Shown here: positions 1-12,290 of the stretch, in pieces
Layout of the letters: each line of letters opens with the position of its first letter
Position numbering within the stretch: the first letter of the stretch is position 1
Source: Penicillium oxalicum
Taxonomy: Eukaryota > Ascomycota > Eurotiomycetes > Eurotiales > Aspergillaceae
NCBI RefSeq assembly: GCF_001723175.1
Contig: NC_064650.1
Coordinates: 2,666,001-2,730,000 of the forward strand
DNA: 64,000 bases
Direction: 5' to 3'
Made by a program: the position numbers and the translations under genes
Notes under the pieces: generated by a model
Told to the model about the DNA's origin: nothing
Seen by the model: only the letters and a program-made list of their open reading frames with translations
The model's database searches: none

Positions 1-1802
1 CTAGTATAATTAATAAGATACTAATACTAAAAATAGGCTATAATTTACTATATATTTTAATAGTACCCTCTAAAAACGCTATAAAAGTACTAAAAATATC
101 TAAAAATATAAGAGATAGAAAGATATCAAAAATTTTAGATAAATTAAGATTTAGCTATAACTATAAGATTCCGCGTAGGTAGCTATAGGATATTACTATA
201 AGATTTCTATAACTAAGGTATCTTTTAACTATAAATCCGAGCCCTAGACCTATAGGTATAGATATACTAGTTTATACTTTATTTAAAAGAGTAGCGGATA
301 AGATTAAACTAGTTAACGCGACTAAAAATAATAGATTAGTACTAACTAGTTATACGAATTAGAAGGAAATCTACGAAAAGAAATACTTTACTAAATATCG
401 CGCGTCTAATATTAAAAGTAAATTTAATAATCTACTAATACCGCGGATCTCTACGATCGTAAGAGGTACGTATCTAATACCTAAAAGGGAGTAGAAAATA
501 TTAATTAGAAAGGATCTTCTACTAAAGGAAAGAGGATTATTATATAAGATACTATTTAAAAGAGAAGGTTATTTTATATAGGATTAGTCCTATATATCTT
601 TAATTTTCCTAGAAGTAATACCGCTATAACGTATTAAGACGATTCGGTATAAGGCCTAGTAGTATCCTAGATTTCGAATCCCGCTAGCGCTAAAAGATAT
701 AGTTAAAGAGATATTATAGGAAAGATTATAAAAAGGGGTCCTAGAATATTACGATAGTCCCTACTGAAATCCTTAGTTTTTAGTATATAAGAAGAATAGA
801 AAATATCGTAAATACTATAATAGTATAAGATACGAATATACTCCCTAATATAGACGAATTCGTTAAAGAATTTTTAGGTATAGTAATATTGTCCGCTATT
901 AATCTATTTTCCGGGTATAACTAGATAACTCTAGATAGTCGCGATCGAAATATAACGGCGATTTAGACCCCGATCGGTTTGCTAAGGCAGACTATATTAT
1001 TATAAGGGGCTTCGAATTCTGTACTATAATTCTAAAGAGTAGTTATATAGATCCTAGCTAATATTCTATATATTACTAAACCTTTTATAGATAATATTCC
1101 GGTTAAAGGACCTAAGACCTAGTATAATAACGAGTTTATAAGACTAGGGATTAGGAGGTTTATCTTAGAATATATATAAAATCTAGATAAGACCCTATAC
1201 CTTTTAGAACTTACGGGAGCGAGAGTTTCTGCAGAAAAATCGTAACTTATAATATCCGGCCTTAAAATTATAGGCTAGGTATACAATTCTAATAGGCGTA
1301 GACCTAATAAGCGGAAAATTTCTAAGTTAGCTAACTAGCTAGTCCCTATTAATCGTGATAAGGTACGCTCTTTTATTAGTCTTATAGTCCACTTTCGAAT
1401 TCTAGTAAAGGATTTTTAGTATATTATAGCGCTATTATATATAATATTATAGAAGGATACAATATTTGATTAGGGTAATAATAAATAGAATACCTTTAAG
1501 AAGATTAAGGAGATACTATATAGTTTTCTAGCGGTTATACTAGTCGATTATAGCTAGAATCTATTAGACCTAACGCTTATAGTAGACGCGTTAAAAATAG
1601 GATAGGGTAGCGTTTTAATATAGAAAAGAGAAGGGGTATAATAACTAGTAAGATACGAGTTAGGGGTTTAGTTAAAATTAGAGTAAATATACGATACTAG
1701 AAAATTAGAATATCGCGGGGTAATAAAGATATTTAAAAAGCTACGGTATTAGCTATATAGGGTAAGGTTTACGCTAGAAACTAATACTAATATATTAGTT
1801 AC

Positions 1803-1981
1803 TGATAGACCTATAGGTCTACAAGGCAAGGAAGCAATCTGGAGGGGAGACAACTGGGATTGGGAAGTCTAGGGAGAAGGAAGAAGAGAGAGAGAGGGAA
1901 AACCCACGATAGGGGAAAAACCCTCAAGACACATGACCGCTGCTGGGCCTAGCAAACATCTGGAGAGGGCAAACTCTCTTA
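1803..1981 (-). repeat. Left LTR of the miniature element
   Basis: 179-bp terminal direct repeat, nearly identical to 2037-2215. The few differences are mostly C/T or G/A. Confidence 0.8.
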
Positions 1982-2036
1982 CACCCCCCCTAGGACCAGC
2001 AGCAATATGAATAATAACATACATAGTAATATAACA

Positions 2037-2215
2037 TGATAGACCTACAGGTCTACAAGGCAAGGAAGCAATCTGGAGGCGAGACAACTGGGATTAGGAA
2101 GTCTAGGGAGAAGGAAGAAGAGAGAGAGAGGGAAAACCCACGATAGGGGAAAAACCCTTAAGACACATGACCGCTGCTGGGCCTAGCAAACATCTGGAGA
2201 GGGCAAACTCTCTCA
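2037..2215 (-). repeat. Right LTR of the miniature element
   Basis: 179-bp terminal direct repeat. It begins TGATAGACC, ends CTCTCA, and is followed directly by the GTTAC target duplication. Confidence 0.8.
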
Positions 2216-2340
2216 GTTACGTAATTAAATCGACTAGCTTCGGACTTATCTAGTACTTTAGTAATACGATAGCTTACTTAGATTTAGCTCTTCGATTTTA
2301 ATATAATGTATATTCCTAGGACGAAAAATAGTACTACTTG

Positions 2341-4748
2341 TAAAAGCTTTCGTTCGGACTCTAATTATAATCTTTTTAACGTCCCTATTCTAAGCTTATA
2401 GCGCTACGTATATTACTTACTAGATATAGTTCTTATTATTTTCGCGACGATTAATTACTTCTCTTGCTACTATCTAGCTACTCTTAAAATCTTCCTAAGT
2501 CTTATATCCCTTCTAAAATTCGCTATCCTTTACAAAGATATAGAGTTCGATCGCGACCGAGTCTAAAAATACCTATCCTTTTTCGTAAATCTTATATAGA
2601 TAGAGCTTTGCTATCTTATAGACCTAGTCTATAGGTAGCGTATATAATTCTTCGATAATCTTAGCAGGAGAAGTAATTTATATTAAATAATTACTTAGTA
2701 TCGAAGGTATAATATTAAGATACTAGCTAATAGCGGATATTATAGCCTAATCCGTTATATTAAATTCTTCTATAGAAGAAATTTCGCGGAAGAAATTCGC
2801 AGAATTTAACGTATTATTATAGGTCGATATCTTCTACAGAAGAAATTTATAGTACTTAGCGAAAATTATTATAATTTAAGCTCTCTCCGGAGACTTCTCT
2901 CCCCTCCTAAAAATCTTACTATCTCTAGTAAGTTCCTTTTCTATTACCTTTTAAAATAGTCTTAAAAACTACTAAACTTCTAAATAAAGATAAAATTTAG
3001 TAAATCTAATAAATTTAATCCGCTTCTAAGAGAAATTAATAAAAATATAAATAAATCCGAAATATTCGTATTAAACAGACTAATTAATATACTACCTTTT
3101 TAATAAAGAAAAATATTAAATTAAATTAACCCTATCCCTCTCGCGGTAGCCGTCCTCTTCTACGCCTTTACGTAGTAGGTAGTAATCTATTCTTAGCCTT
3201 AATTCTTTTATCCTTATCTAAATTTCTTTTATCCTAGAGCGCCTAGTAATAAAATCTTTTTAGCCTACTACTATTAATACTAGCGCTTATCTTATTTATC
3301 TATCAGTATAGGGTGCCGTCTAATTCTTTAATTTCGTATACGCTATTTTTTAGATCTTTTCTAATTCGATACGGCCCTATCTATCTAAATCAGAGCTTAT
3401 TTCTAGATATTATATTATCCTCTAACCTAGTATTATAGAGAAGGACTAAATCTTTTTCTTTTAGGGGCGCAATTCGTAGGTTTCTATACGAGTCGTGATA
3501 TTCTTTGTTCTGAGCTCTTAGCCTCTATAGCCGTATTATCGTATCAGAGATATCCTAGTCTTGTCTTTTAATTTGTTCGGCTTGTAACGCAATCAGATCT
3601 ACGCGTATCTCTACTTTTTCCTAGGATAGTATCGACTAGGTAGGTATATCTAATTCTACTAGTAAGATAGTATCTTATCTATAAATAAATCGGAAGGGTA
3701 AGATACTAGTATACGTATATAAAGTCGCTCTATTAGCAAGTATCGCGGCTAGTAGCTTTTAGGACTATCTTAGTTTAGCACCCTCTAATAGTTTATGCCT
3801 ATTCGTTATTTTAGATAAGGCGTCTTTTAGCGTTCGTATTACTCTCTTAATCGCCCTATTTACCTACAGGTTATATACCGAAATTAAAATAGCGTTAACG
3901 CGGTACGATTTCAAAAAATTTCGTATTTCTGAACGTATTTTAGGACTAAAATTAATAACAATCTCCTAAGGCACCCTATACCTATAGATAATATCCTCCT
4001 AAACGAATCTAGTAGCGCTTTTGCTATCTACTTTCTAGAGAATCCTTACTTCTAGCTATCTACTCGCTAAATCTCTTGCTTAGATAACTCCTTTTTAACT
4101 ATCCTCGTTAGGTAGCGGGGTAGTATTAATATACTATTTCTCCTAGATTCATATCGGTCTTGCGCTTCCGGTAGGTTTATATAGTCTAATAGGATTACGC
4201 GCCTAGTATTCGAAGTATACTTATATAAATTTCGTAGTCTCGTTATATATTCCTAGCTAATAGTATCTCGTAGCTAATAGGTTATAAGTAGCTTTGCGGC
4301 CTTTATAGCCTAATTCTTTATATAAGCGCTATAGCGTCTCTTTTCGTATCCTAGTATCGTCTAAAACCCTTTATATAATTAGATCTCTGCTATACCCTCT
4401 ATAAAATAGATATCGATCTTAGACTATAAATCTTAAAGCCTTTTTCTTAAACGTACTAAATTTACTATAAGATATCTTAGCGGGCCTATATAGTATTATT
4501 AAGAACCTTATAATTTTCTAAGATTCTTCTAAATATAATCCGTCTAGAATTTCTATACCGATAGTCGTTTCTTCTATAGAAGAAATCTCTTAAGAAATAG
4601 GAATTTTAATAGAAACTATAGTTTCTACTAGGGAAACTATAACGCGAAGATAAGAGATTTTAGCTACGATAAATTTATTAATATCTCTCTCCTTTTCTTA
4701 CTCTTCTAATTCTTCTAGCGTAGCAGGCTTCCTAGATAGGCTATTAGA
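2341..4748 (-). mobile_element. Inverted gypsy segment (integrase region)
   Basis: This stretch runs in the same orientation as 16385-18790 of the - strand gypsy copy and matches it throughout. It therefore lies inverted relative to its left and right neighbours, which read on the + strand. By its place after RT-RNase H in the intact order it should carry the integrase part of pol. Stops are dense in all frames after RIP. Its first ~975 bp (2341-3320) recur inverted at 4812-5790, making a long inverted repeat. About 63 bp of unmatched sequence (4749-4811) separates it from the next segment. Confidence 0.65.
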
Positions 4749-4811
4749 TCTAGAGAGCTAGTTAAGATATAAGATTTTCGATACCTACTTACTAGTCTAG
4801 ACTAGAAAATT

Positions 4812-7786
4812 TAGACGGTACCCTATACTAATATAGATAAATAAGGTAAGCGCTAGTATTAATAGTAGTAGGCTAAAAAGATTTTATTACTAGGCGCTCT
4901 AGGATAAAAGAAATTTAGATAAGGATAAAAGGATTAAGGCTAAGAACAGATTACTACCTACTACGCAAAGGCGTAGAAGAGGACGGCTACCGCGAGAGGG
5001 ATAGGGTTAATTTAATTCGATATTTTTCTTTATTAAAAAAGTAGTATACTAGTTAGTCTGTTTAATACGAATATTTCGGATTTGTTTATATTTTTGTTAA
5101 TTTCTCTTAGAAGTAGATTAAATTTATTAGATTTACTAAATTTTGTCTTTATTTAGAAGTTTAGTAGTTTTTAAGACTATTTTAAAAGGTAATAGAAAAG
5201 GAACTTACTAGAGATAGTAAGATTTTTAGGAGGGGAGAGAAGTCTCCGGAGAGAGCTTAAATTATAATAATTTTCGCTAAGTACTATAAATTTCTTCTGT
5301 AGAAGATATCGACCTATAATAATACGTTAAATTCTGCGAATTTCTTCCGCGAAATTTCTTCTATAGAAGAATTTAATATAACGGATTAGGCTATAATATC
5401 CGCTATTAGCTAGTATCTTAATATTATACCTTCGATACTAAGTAATTATTTAATATAAATTACTTCTCCTGCTAAGATTATCGAAGAATTATATACGCTA
5501 CCTATAGACTAGGTCTATAAGATGGCAAAGCTCTATCTATATAAGATTTACGAAAAAGGATAGGTATTTTTAGACTCGGTCGCGATCGAACTCTATATCT
5601 TTGTAAAGGATAGCGAATTTTAGAAGGGATATAAGACTTAGGAAGATTTTAAGAGTAGCTAGATAGTAGCAAGAGGAGTAATTAATCGTCGCGAATATAA
5701 TAAGAACTATATCTAGTAAGTAATATATATAGCGCTATAAGCTTAGAATAGGGACGCTAAAAAGATTATAATTAGAGTCCGAACAAAAACTTTCGCTAAA
5801 AAGGTTAGTAAACTAGTAAGGAGTAGGATTAGTTTCGAAGAGATATAGCTCCGAGTTAATAACACTATTCTCTAACGACTTAAGAAAGGAATATATAGGC
5901 GAGGGATCCGAAGAGCTAAAGAGGTTATATAAGGTAATCTTAATAACTCCTATAAATCGCCGGATTTAATAGAACTGACGCTAGAACGGTTATTAAAATA
6001 CTATCTGTCGATTAATAAGGATAGGTTTATATACGAATACTATTAGATATCGCGAATTTTAGGTAAGGTAGATAAGGATTAAAGTATAGCTCTAGATAAG
6101 GAAGAAAGCTAAATTTCTTCTATAGAAGAAATCTAATCGTAAAACTAGGATCTAGAAGGAAGCTAAATTTCTTCTGCAGAAGAAATTTAACCGCGTAAAC
6201 GAAACCTAGAACTAAGCGATAATAATAATAGTAATAATAAAATCGCAGAATTCAGAACTATTAACTAAGCCTACTACTAAGAAACTAAAGATATCGTAAG
6301 ATTTATTAAAGTTAGTACCCTACGGATACAAGATAGATACTTCTAGGCTAGCTAAAGTAATTCCGAAAACGAAATTAGATACTAAAAGTAAGCGCGAAGC
6401 GCTAGTAATTTTTTAGCTTATTAGTAGGTCTATTCGCGAAAATACGACTAAAATTAGCCCTAATTCGATTTATAAGAGGTATATAACTTAGCTAGTATAT
6501 CTTTTGTATATTTATACTAACGGTATTAATTATAGGACTCTAGTATAACGCTTACGATACCTTTATACCTAGCTCGGTAACTAGGATAGGGCTAAGAAGG
6601 AATTTAAGGTTTAGTTTAAACTATCCTCTAGAAAAGAACTTAGAAGCTACTTTCGATTCCCTCCTAAGATACGAAAACCTTTAGTATCGAATTTCGAGAA
6701 GATATAGTATCTGACTTTTTAGGATATAAGTTTTCGCTATTTTAGAAGGGTTCTACTAAGTTTTAGGAAGAAAATAGAGAGGGATTAGAACGTTAACAGA
6801 AGCGTAGTAGTGCTAATTTTTATATAGCTACGTAACGATTAGGACGGCTATTATCCTCGCGGTCTAATAGATATAATCGAGGAGGAATTTAATATATATA
6901 ACTAGTATTACTAATCGCGAAAGTATATACTAAGGGTTAGATAGGCTAAAAACGTATAATATAGTAGTATCTAGTAACTAGTATAGCGCGACTATACCTA
7001 CTACCTACTCTATATTCTACTACGACTAGATTATTAATATTAGCTAATTTCGTTTCCTTACTACGCGAAGAGTATATATCCTAGTAAATAGACTACTTTC
7101 CGCTATCTTAATATTAATATAACGGATCTCCTTATATCCTGATAAATAGTGAATATAATCTAGGGGATAGTCTCTTTAATAGCGAAGAACCTACGAAATT
7201 ATACTAAAATACTACTTAGGATATAAAACTATCTCGCCGAGTAGTAGTAGGATCTATATAATTATAGTTACTAGAAAGATAGTTTAATCTATATAAATTA
7301 GCTATAATATAGACTACGAAAGATAAGGAGAAATTTAGTCTCTCCTAGAAAAAGGTTATCTATAGATAGGGAGATATACGTATTTCGAAGCTATACCTTT
7401 CTTATAGATTAATAGGGCTAGCGATCTGCCTTTAGCGAACGGTTTTGCTATAGTTTATTAGTATTAGAGAAGATTATAAGATCTTAGAAAGTCCCGAATT
7501 AGGTACTTAGTCTAAGCTTTTAGCTTACTACCGCGATTTTTCGTTACCTAAAAAGACTCCTTTAGGATAGTCTAGTTAGAAGTATAGTAGTCGGCTTATA
7601 TATCCTTTTTCTATATTAATTTGGTTACTAGAATTAAGTCTGATCGGAGATACGCTAATTAGTCGCGAAAGATAGGATTTCTCTATAGTTATCGAAGAAT
7701 TAGACGTTCTTTTTAGCTAGAATTAGTAATAAGTATATAGATTAATCTAGGAGTAGCGCGACTAGGCGAGATAGGCCTACCTACTA
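4812..7786 (+). mobile_element. Outer gypsy copy, 3' half of the internal region
   Basis: This matches the reverse complement of about 14445-17360 and so is the 3' part of the same gypsy family on the + strand. It stops at ACCTACTA (7779-7786), where the TIR element begins. Homology to the family resumes at 33244 and runs into the 3' LTR. There is no intact reading frame, and it is heavily RIP-degraded, with TAG/TAA throughout. Confidence 0.7.
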
Positions 7787-7794
7787 GGCCTTGT

Positions 7795-8032
7795 AATTAC
7801 TCGCGAACCGGCTCGCAGGACTCGCGAGCTAAGGACTCGCGAGTTCGAGCCGGGAAGGCCGGCCCGCGGAAAATTACTCGCGAGCCGAGGACTCGCGAGT
7901 TCGAGTCAGAAGGGCCGGCTCGCGGAAAATTACTCGCGAGTTCGAGTTAGAAGGGCCGGCTCGCGGAAAATTACTCGCGAGTTCGAGTTAGAAGGGCTAG
8001 CTCGCGAGTTTCTGACTCGACTCGCGAGCATT
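7795..8032. repeat. Subterminal palindromic repeat array of the hAT-like element
   Basis: The palindrome ACTCGCGAGT (or close variants) recurs several times here, embedded in a roughly 42-bp unit repeated about three times (palindrome, then TTCGAGT, GAAGGGCCGGCTCGCG and GAAAATT). The same blocks recur at the right end (33160-33228). Subterminal arrays of this sort typically bind the transposase of hAT elements. The array is a sharp GC-rich, CpG-dense island in AT-rich DNA. Confidence 0.65.
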
Positions 8033-8664
8033 TTATAATATAAGATTTTATACTACTAAGCTAAGTTACTCTGAAGAGGTTTATTACTAATAAGAAAAAT
8101 TCTTCTTATATAGTATTAGGCCTTATAAAAGTAATTAAGATTAGAAAAAAAAGTCAAAGGATAAAAATTTAATATTTATAACCTATTATATATTTTACTA
8201 CTAAGTCTAATTATATATCTAAGTCGAACTCCGCCGTTTATGCTAATCCTGTTACTAATTTGAACCCTGTTGCTAATATAAACCCTGCTACTAATATAAA
8301 CCCCGTTACTAATATAAACCCTGCTACTAAGCTAAACTCCGTCGCCTAGTTTAATCCTATCGTAGGGTCTAGTCCTAATATATAGAAGTCTGCTATAAGC
8401 GAGAATCTAATAGCGACGCGAAGGGCCCTACCGATAAGGTTAACGTAGGCGTGCTAAAACGGAGCTATAGAGTACTCTATAAAGATAGGTTAACTTAGGA
8501 CGAGGAAAGGCTCTGCGATATTACTAGGGTCTGCGGTTAGTAAGGATCCGGTACTAAGCGGGGTGCTAAGGAATAATTTTAGGCTAGGGTCCTCGGTAGT
8601 AGCGATAAGGAATAAGGTGCTATCTTTGCTAAGATTGTAGCCTCTACTAATCTTAGGTACGATA

Positions 8665-8890
8665 TATACCCTATATACCCTACGTGCCCTATATACCCTG
8701 CGTACCCTATATACCCTACGTGCCCTATATACCCTGTGTGCCCTGCGTGCCCTATATACCTTAGGTATCTTAGGTACTAAGGATATCTTAGGTAGCCTAC
8801 GTTTCTAGGGTGCTAAGGGTGTCTTAGGTAGCCTGTGTTTCTAGGGTGCCCTACGTCTCTAGGGTGCCCTATATATCCTATAGTTCCTAT
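8665..8890. repeat. Tandem repeats of CCCTATATA / CCCTACGTG type
   Basis: 8665-8760 is a run of 9-bp-like units (CCCTATATA, CCCTACGTG, CCCTGCGTA and similar). It is followed at about 8770-8870 by longer units built on CTTAGGTAGCC and TTTCTAGGGTGCC. It lies inside the hAT-like element; no gene is visible. Confidence 0.7.
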
Positions 8891-10813
8891 AGTTCCTATA
8901 GTATAAACGGTAGACCTAGAGGCAGAAGATTATCCCTGTTACTACGGTCCTACTCTAGCTAAATCTTATTCGTCTAGCTAGTAGCTAGATTAATAAACCC
9001 TAGTATTACCTCCGATAGCCCTATCCTCTTCCGATTAAAGTATAAGAACTCCCTATATATCCTTAGCTCTATAGCTTCCTAGTACGTAAGAGCCTTAAGA
9101 AGTATATATTTCGCTTGTACCCTCTAGGACCTAATAAACTAAGCAAAAACTATCTAATCCCGATAGAATAGGATATCTAGATTATATAAGACTATAGGTA
9201 ACTCCTATAACTCGCGACTAATAAGTGCGTCCGAGATAGAGCAAATTCTACGGAGTAGACTCTATATTAGGAAAAGCTCCTTAGGAGTACTAAATATATT
9301 ACTACTAGCGCTAGTAGCTAGATATACTAGAGATATTCTATCGTGATTACTTTATAAGACTTCTTCTACTATTAGTAAAGAATAATTATCGAGACGGTTA
9401 CTAGAGTTAGAGATTCCGATTAGATTTATAGGAATAGCTTTTCGCGGACGAGTAGCTAGGGTTATTTCGCTAGTAGGTATTAAAGATAAGGTTATAATAG
9501 TATCTCTAGGCTACGTTATAAGATAGTACTAGGCGAGACTATACTTTGCTTTATCGTGCTATATCTATAACAAAGAAGGAAAGATATCGTTGATTTAGGC
9601 GGTAGGGACTTCTCGGGCTAGAAGATTATATAACTATATTAGTAGGATCTAGTATATACTAAGTAGATACTCTATATAATTATTTTAGTCCTCTAGATTA
9701 AAAATAACGGTACTCTAGAGTATAGCGCTCTAGCTCTCTGAAGAAAGGGTACTATCGAGAGGTATTAGGAAATAATACTTTAGAAACTATTCGCTAGGAT
9801 AAATACTTTTTGCGTAGTATAGGATAGAGATTAGGCGATACTTATAATCTAGCTAAAGAAGTACGTAAGCTATATAGGTTAATAGATACTATCTAATGAG
9901 CTCTTAGATAGCTAAGAACTAGTAGTTTCGTACGAGGCCTTATCTAGCTCTTTAGGGATCCTTATTATAATACTATCGAATATACGGAAATAATTAAGAA
10001 TCCTTTCGTATAATTAGGTACTATTATCCCCTTTAAAAAGCTACCGGAAGGTCGGTAGAATAATAGCGCCCGACTAACGCTACTCTGATATAGCAAAGCG
10101 ATAGGCTATTATATAGCTATCCTAGGTAATATCGATACTATAAAGCCGCGCCTAGATAGTATTAAAAGAAAGATAGCTATATCTTAACTATTCTATAACT
10201 ATTAGGACTTATACCCTTACTAGCTATCGATTATATATATAAAATATATAAGGCTAGTAAGAATCTGTAGCCGCGGATAGTCTATCTAGGAGGAACTATA
10301 AGGAATATCGCTCTTGTATTTACCTGATCGATCTACTAATATATAGGTCTATATATAGAGTCTCGAGACGCCTCGCCTATTTATTCGGATCTATATAACT
10401 TATAACTAAATAGAGCTTTGAGCAGAGGTTAAATATATAGGCCTAGTAAAGAAAGGTAGTTATAAGATTATAATTAGGCAAAAGCGTAGCCCTAATATAG
10501 TATAGGTAAAGAAGGCCGAGAGGGTAGCTAATAAAATACGGTAACGAAAGGTAATTATTAATTACTCTCTCCTATAATAGATATCTATAAGGTAAGAGGT
10601 GCCCTAGGATTTATAATAGATTGTCTACTACGTTATTAGCCTAATTCGATTCTAGAGCGAGATTAGCGCGCTATACTCCTTCGCGTTATTAGGCTTCTTT
10701 AAGTTCTCGTTAACGTGCCTATTTACGTAACTATACTACTATACTTTGTGTGAGCGGACGATTCGAAGGAGATATATTACTACTACTACTACCAGAACTA
10801 TTGTCCGATAGGG

Positions 10814-10966
10814 TCTAGCTAGTCTGGTTAGTCTGATTAGTCTAGCTAGTCTAGCTAGTCTAGTTAGTCTAGTTAGTCTAGCCGGTCTAGTTAGTCTAGT
10901 TAGTCTAGTTGGTCTAGCTAGTCTGGTTAGTCTAGTTAGTCTAGCTAGTCTAGTTAGTCTGGTTAG
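10814..10966. repeat. 17 x 9-bp tandem repeat, unit TCTAGYTAG
   Basis: Seventeen consecutive 9-bp units of consensus TCTAG(C/T)TAG, with variants TCTGGTTAG and TCTAGCCGG. The period is a multiple of three, so it could derive from a coding repeat, but the present frames contain TAG stops. Confidence 0.8.
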
Positions 10967-12119
10967 TCCTGTTCAAGGCTATTATACTACCTATAGTAAG
11001 TCGATCCGCCGCGTACTAGCTAAAAAGAGTAGCGATAGCTCTCTCGGTAGTAGAGAGGCTCTGTCTGATATTCGTAGTATAACAAAACCTATCTAGGTTA
11101 AGGCCGAGGTAGGCTACGTCGAGGCGCTCTTATATTAATAGGGTTGAACGCCTTATTTAATAAGCCTTATAAGGAATAATTATATTAGCTTTATATATAG
11201 TTAGCTAAGCGTTTAGAAATAGTAAGACTTACCTTCTAGATATTACTTAGAAGAATATATAGATCCTTTTTCTAGCGACGAGTAGGCCCTACCCTTTATG
11301 TATATCGATAGATACCTCGTTATTAACATAAAGACGAAATATATCCTATATAGTATTACTCCTAAGGTATATACTAATATATTCTGCTATAGCCTTAGTT
11401 TTAACCCGGGTAAAGAAAAGTTCTGCTTCGCGCTTATCCTATTAACTAATTACTTAACGTTTAATCTAGTCGATAGTAACCCGTCGTAACTCGCGAGCCT
11501 ACTCCTCCTTAATTACTATATTCTAAATAGACTAGAACGCCTCCTTATTAGTCTTATACTCTTACTAGAGTTAGTTATCCTAAATATACTTAAAGACCTT
11601 AATTATTATATCTTATATAAGGTTAGCGAATTTAGTAGTATAATAATAGAGATTAAGCGTAACTATATAAACTTTATCCTGTAGGTAGTTTTGAAGAACG
11701 CTAATAACCTTATCTACTATTCTAATCGGTTAGCCTTCGAAGAGTCCTATAGAAAGGGAGCTATAACGAGTATTAAAAGCTATAGTTAAGGAGGCGAGGT
11801 AAGAGATTTTATAATATATTAGAATCGTAGTTAAGCTTAAGAGGAAAAAAACTAGAGTTAGTAGTTATTAGTAATAAGATTCTAGGAGAGGTAATAACTC
11901 TATATACTTACTTTACCTCTTATAGAGCGGCTATAATTACTAGGTATATACCCTATATCTTTCCTATATCCGAGTAGTAAAAAGATACCTAACTATTATA
12001 AGGATACCTTCTTAAAGACCTAAAACTAGCTAATCGTTTGCGCTACCTCTTAGACTTAAAGAAACTATAGATACTTATAGTAGGGCGTGTTAAAAGGCTA
12101 TTACGAGTAGCTCCTCTTT

Positions 12120-12290
12120 ATAGGTTGTAGTCCCGGAAGGAAGGATATAGCCATCCTTAGATATTAATACGGGACTACTTATCTATATATACCGTTGCAG
12201 GACAAACCATCCTAACAGATAGTTTAGCTTAGACCTTTTAGCCTAATGGATTAACCAGTAAGCAACGGCATGGTAGGATTCCAAGGTAAG
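12120..12290. other. RIP-spared segment with hairpin and tRNA-like A/B boxes
   Basis: Unlike its surroundings this stretch keeps CA/TG dinucleotides. At 12127-12178 it forms a two-part hairpin: GTAGTCCCG pairs with CGGGACTAC, and inside them AAGGAT pairs with ATCCTT around ATAGCC. At 12239-12249 TAGCCTAATGG fits the tRNA A-box pattern, and at 12272-12282 GGTAGGATTCC loosely resembles a B box. It could be a SINE-like or other short insert. I cannot fold a full tRNA from it. Confidence 0.35.

Larger units (their letters stand above)
1803..2215 (-). mobile_element. Miniature LTR retroelement (TRIM/SMART-like), 413 bp
   Basis: Two 179-bp direct terminal repeats (1803-1981 and 2037-2215) flank a 55-bp interior. 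Each repeat begins TG and ends CA (TA in the left copy, a C-to-T change). The element is bounded by a perfect 5-bp target duplication, GTTAC, at 1798-1802 and 2216-2220. There is no room for a protein, so it must be non-autonomous. On the - strand the interior ends in a G-rich tract next to the left repeat, compatible with a polypurine tract, hence the strand call. The sequence keeps many CA/TG dinucleotides, unlike its RIP-degraded surroundings, so it is young, too short for RIP, or both. Confidence 0.8.
1..2335 (+). mobile_element. Outer Ty3/gypsy copy, RT-RNase H part (RIP-degraded)
   Basis: This is the left, 5'-truncated part of a gypsy retrotransposon whose start lies outside the window. 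Around 900-1000 the + strand encodes a reverse transcriptase stretch (LFSGYN, then stop, then ITLDSRDRNITAI) in which stops sit where Gln codons (CAG to TAG) are expected. Downstream motifs resemble TPIGLLRQT and a degenerate IDNI catalytic box. Positions 1 to about 690 match the reverse complement of 27597-28290, and about 690-2335 matches the reverse complement of 18800-20045, so this copy shows the family uninterrupted. It is not functional. A 413-bp miniature LTR element sits inside at 1803-2215. Homology after 2331 breaks abruptly into an inverted segment. Confidence 0.8.

Noticed and set aside
8665..8890. Possible CRISPR-like array
   Set aside because: Short degenerate tandem units without unique spacers, in a eukaryotic genome.
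11298..11489. 63-codon frame in the hAT-like element
   Set aside because: Composition typical of RIPped DNA; no transposase motif.
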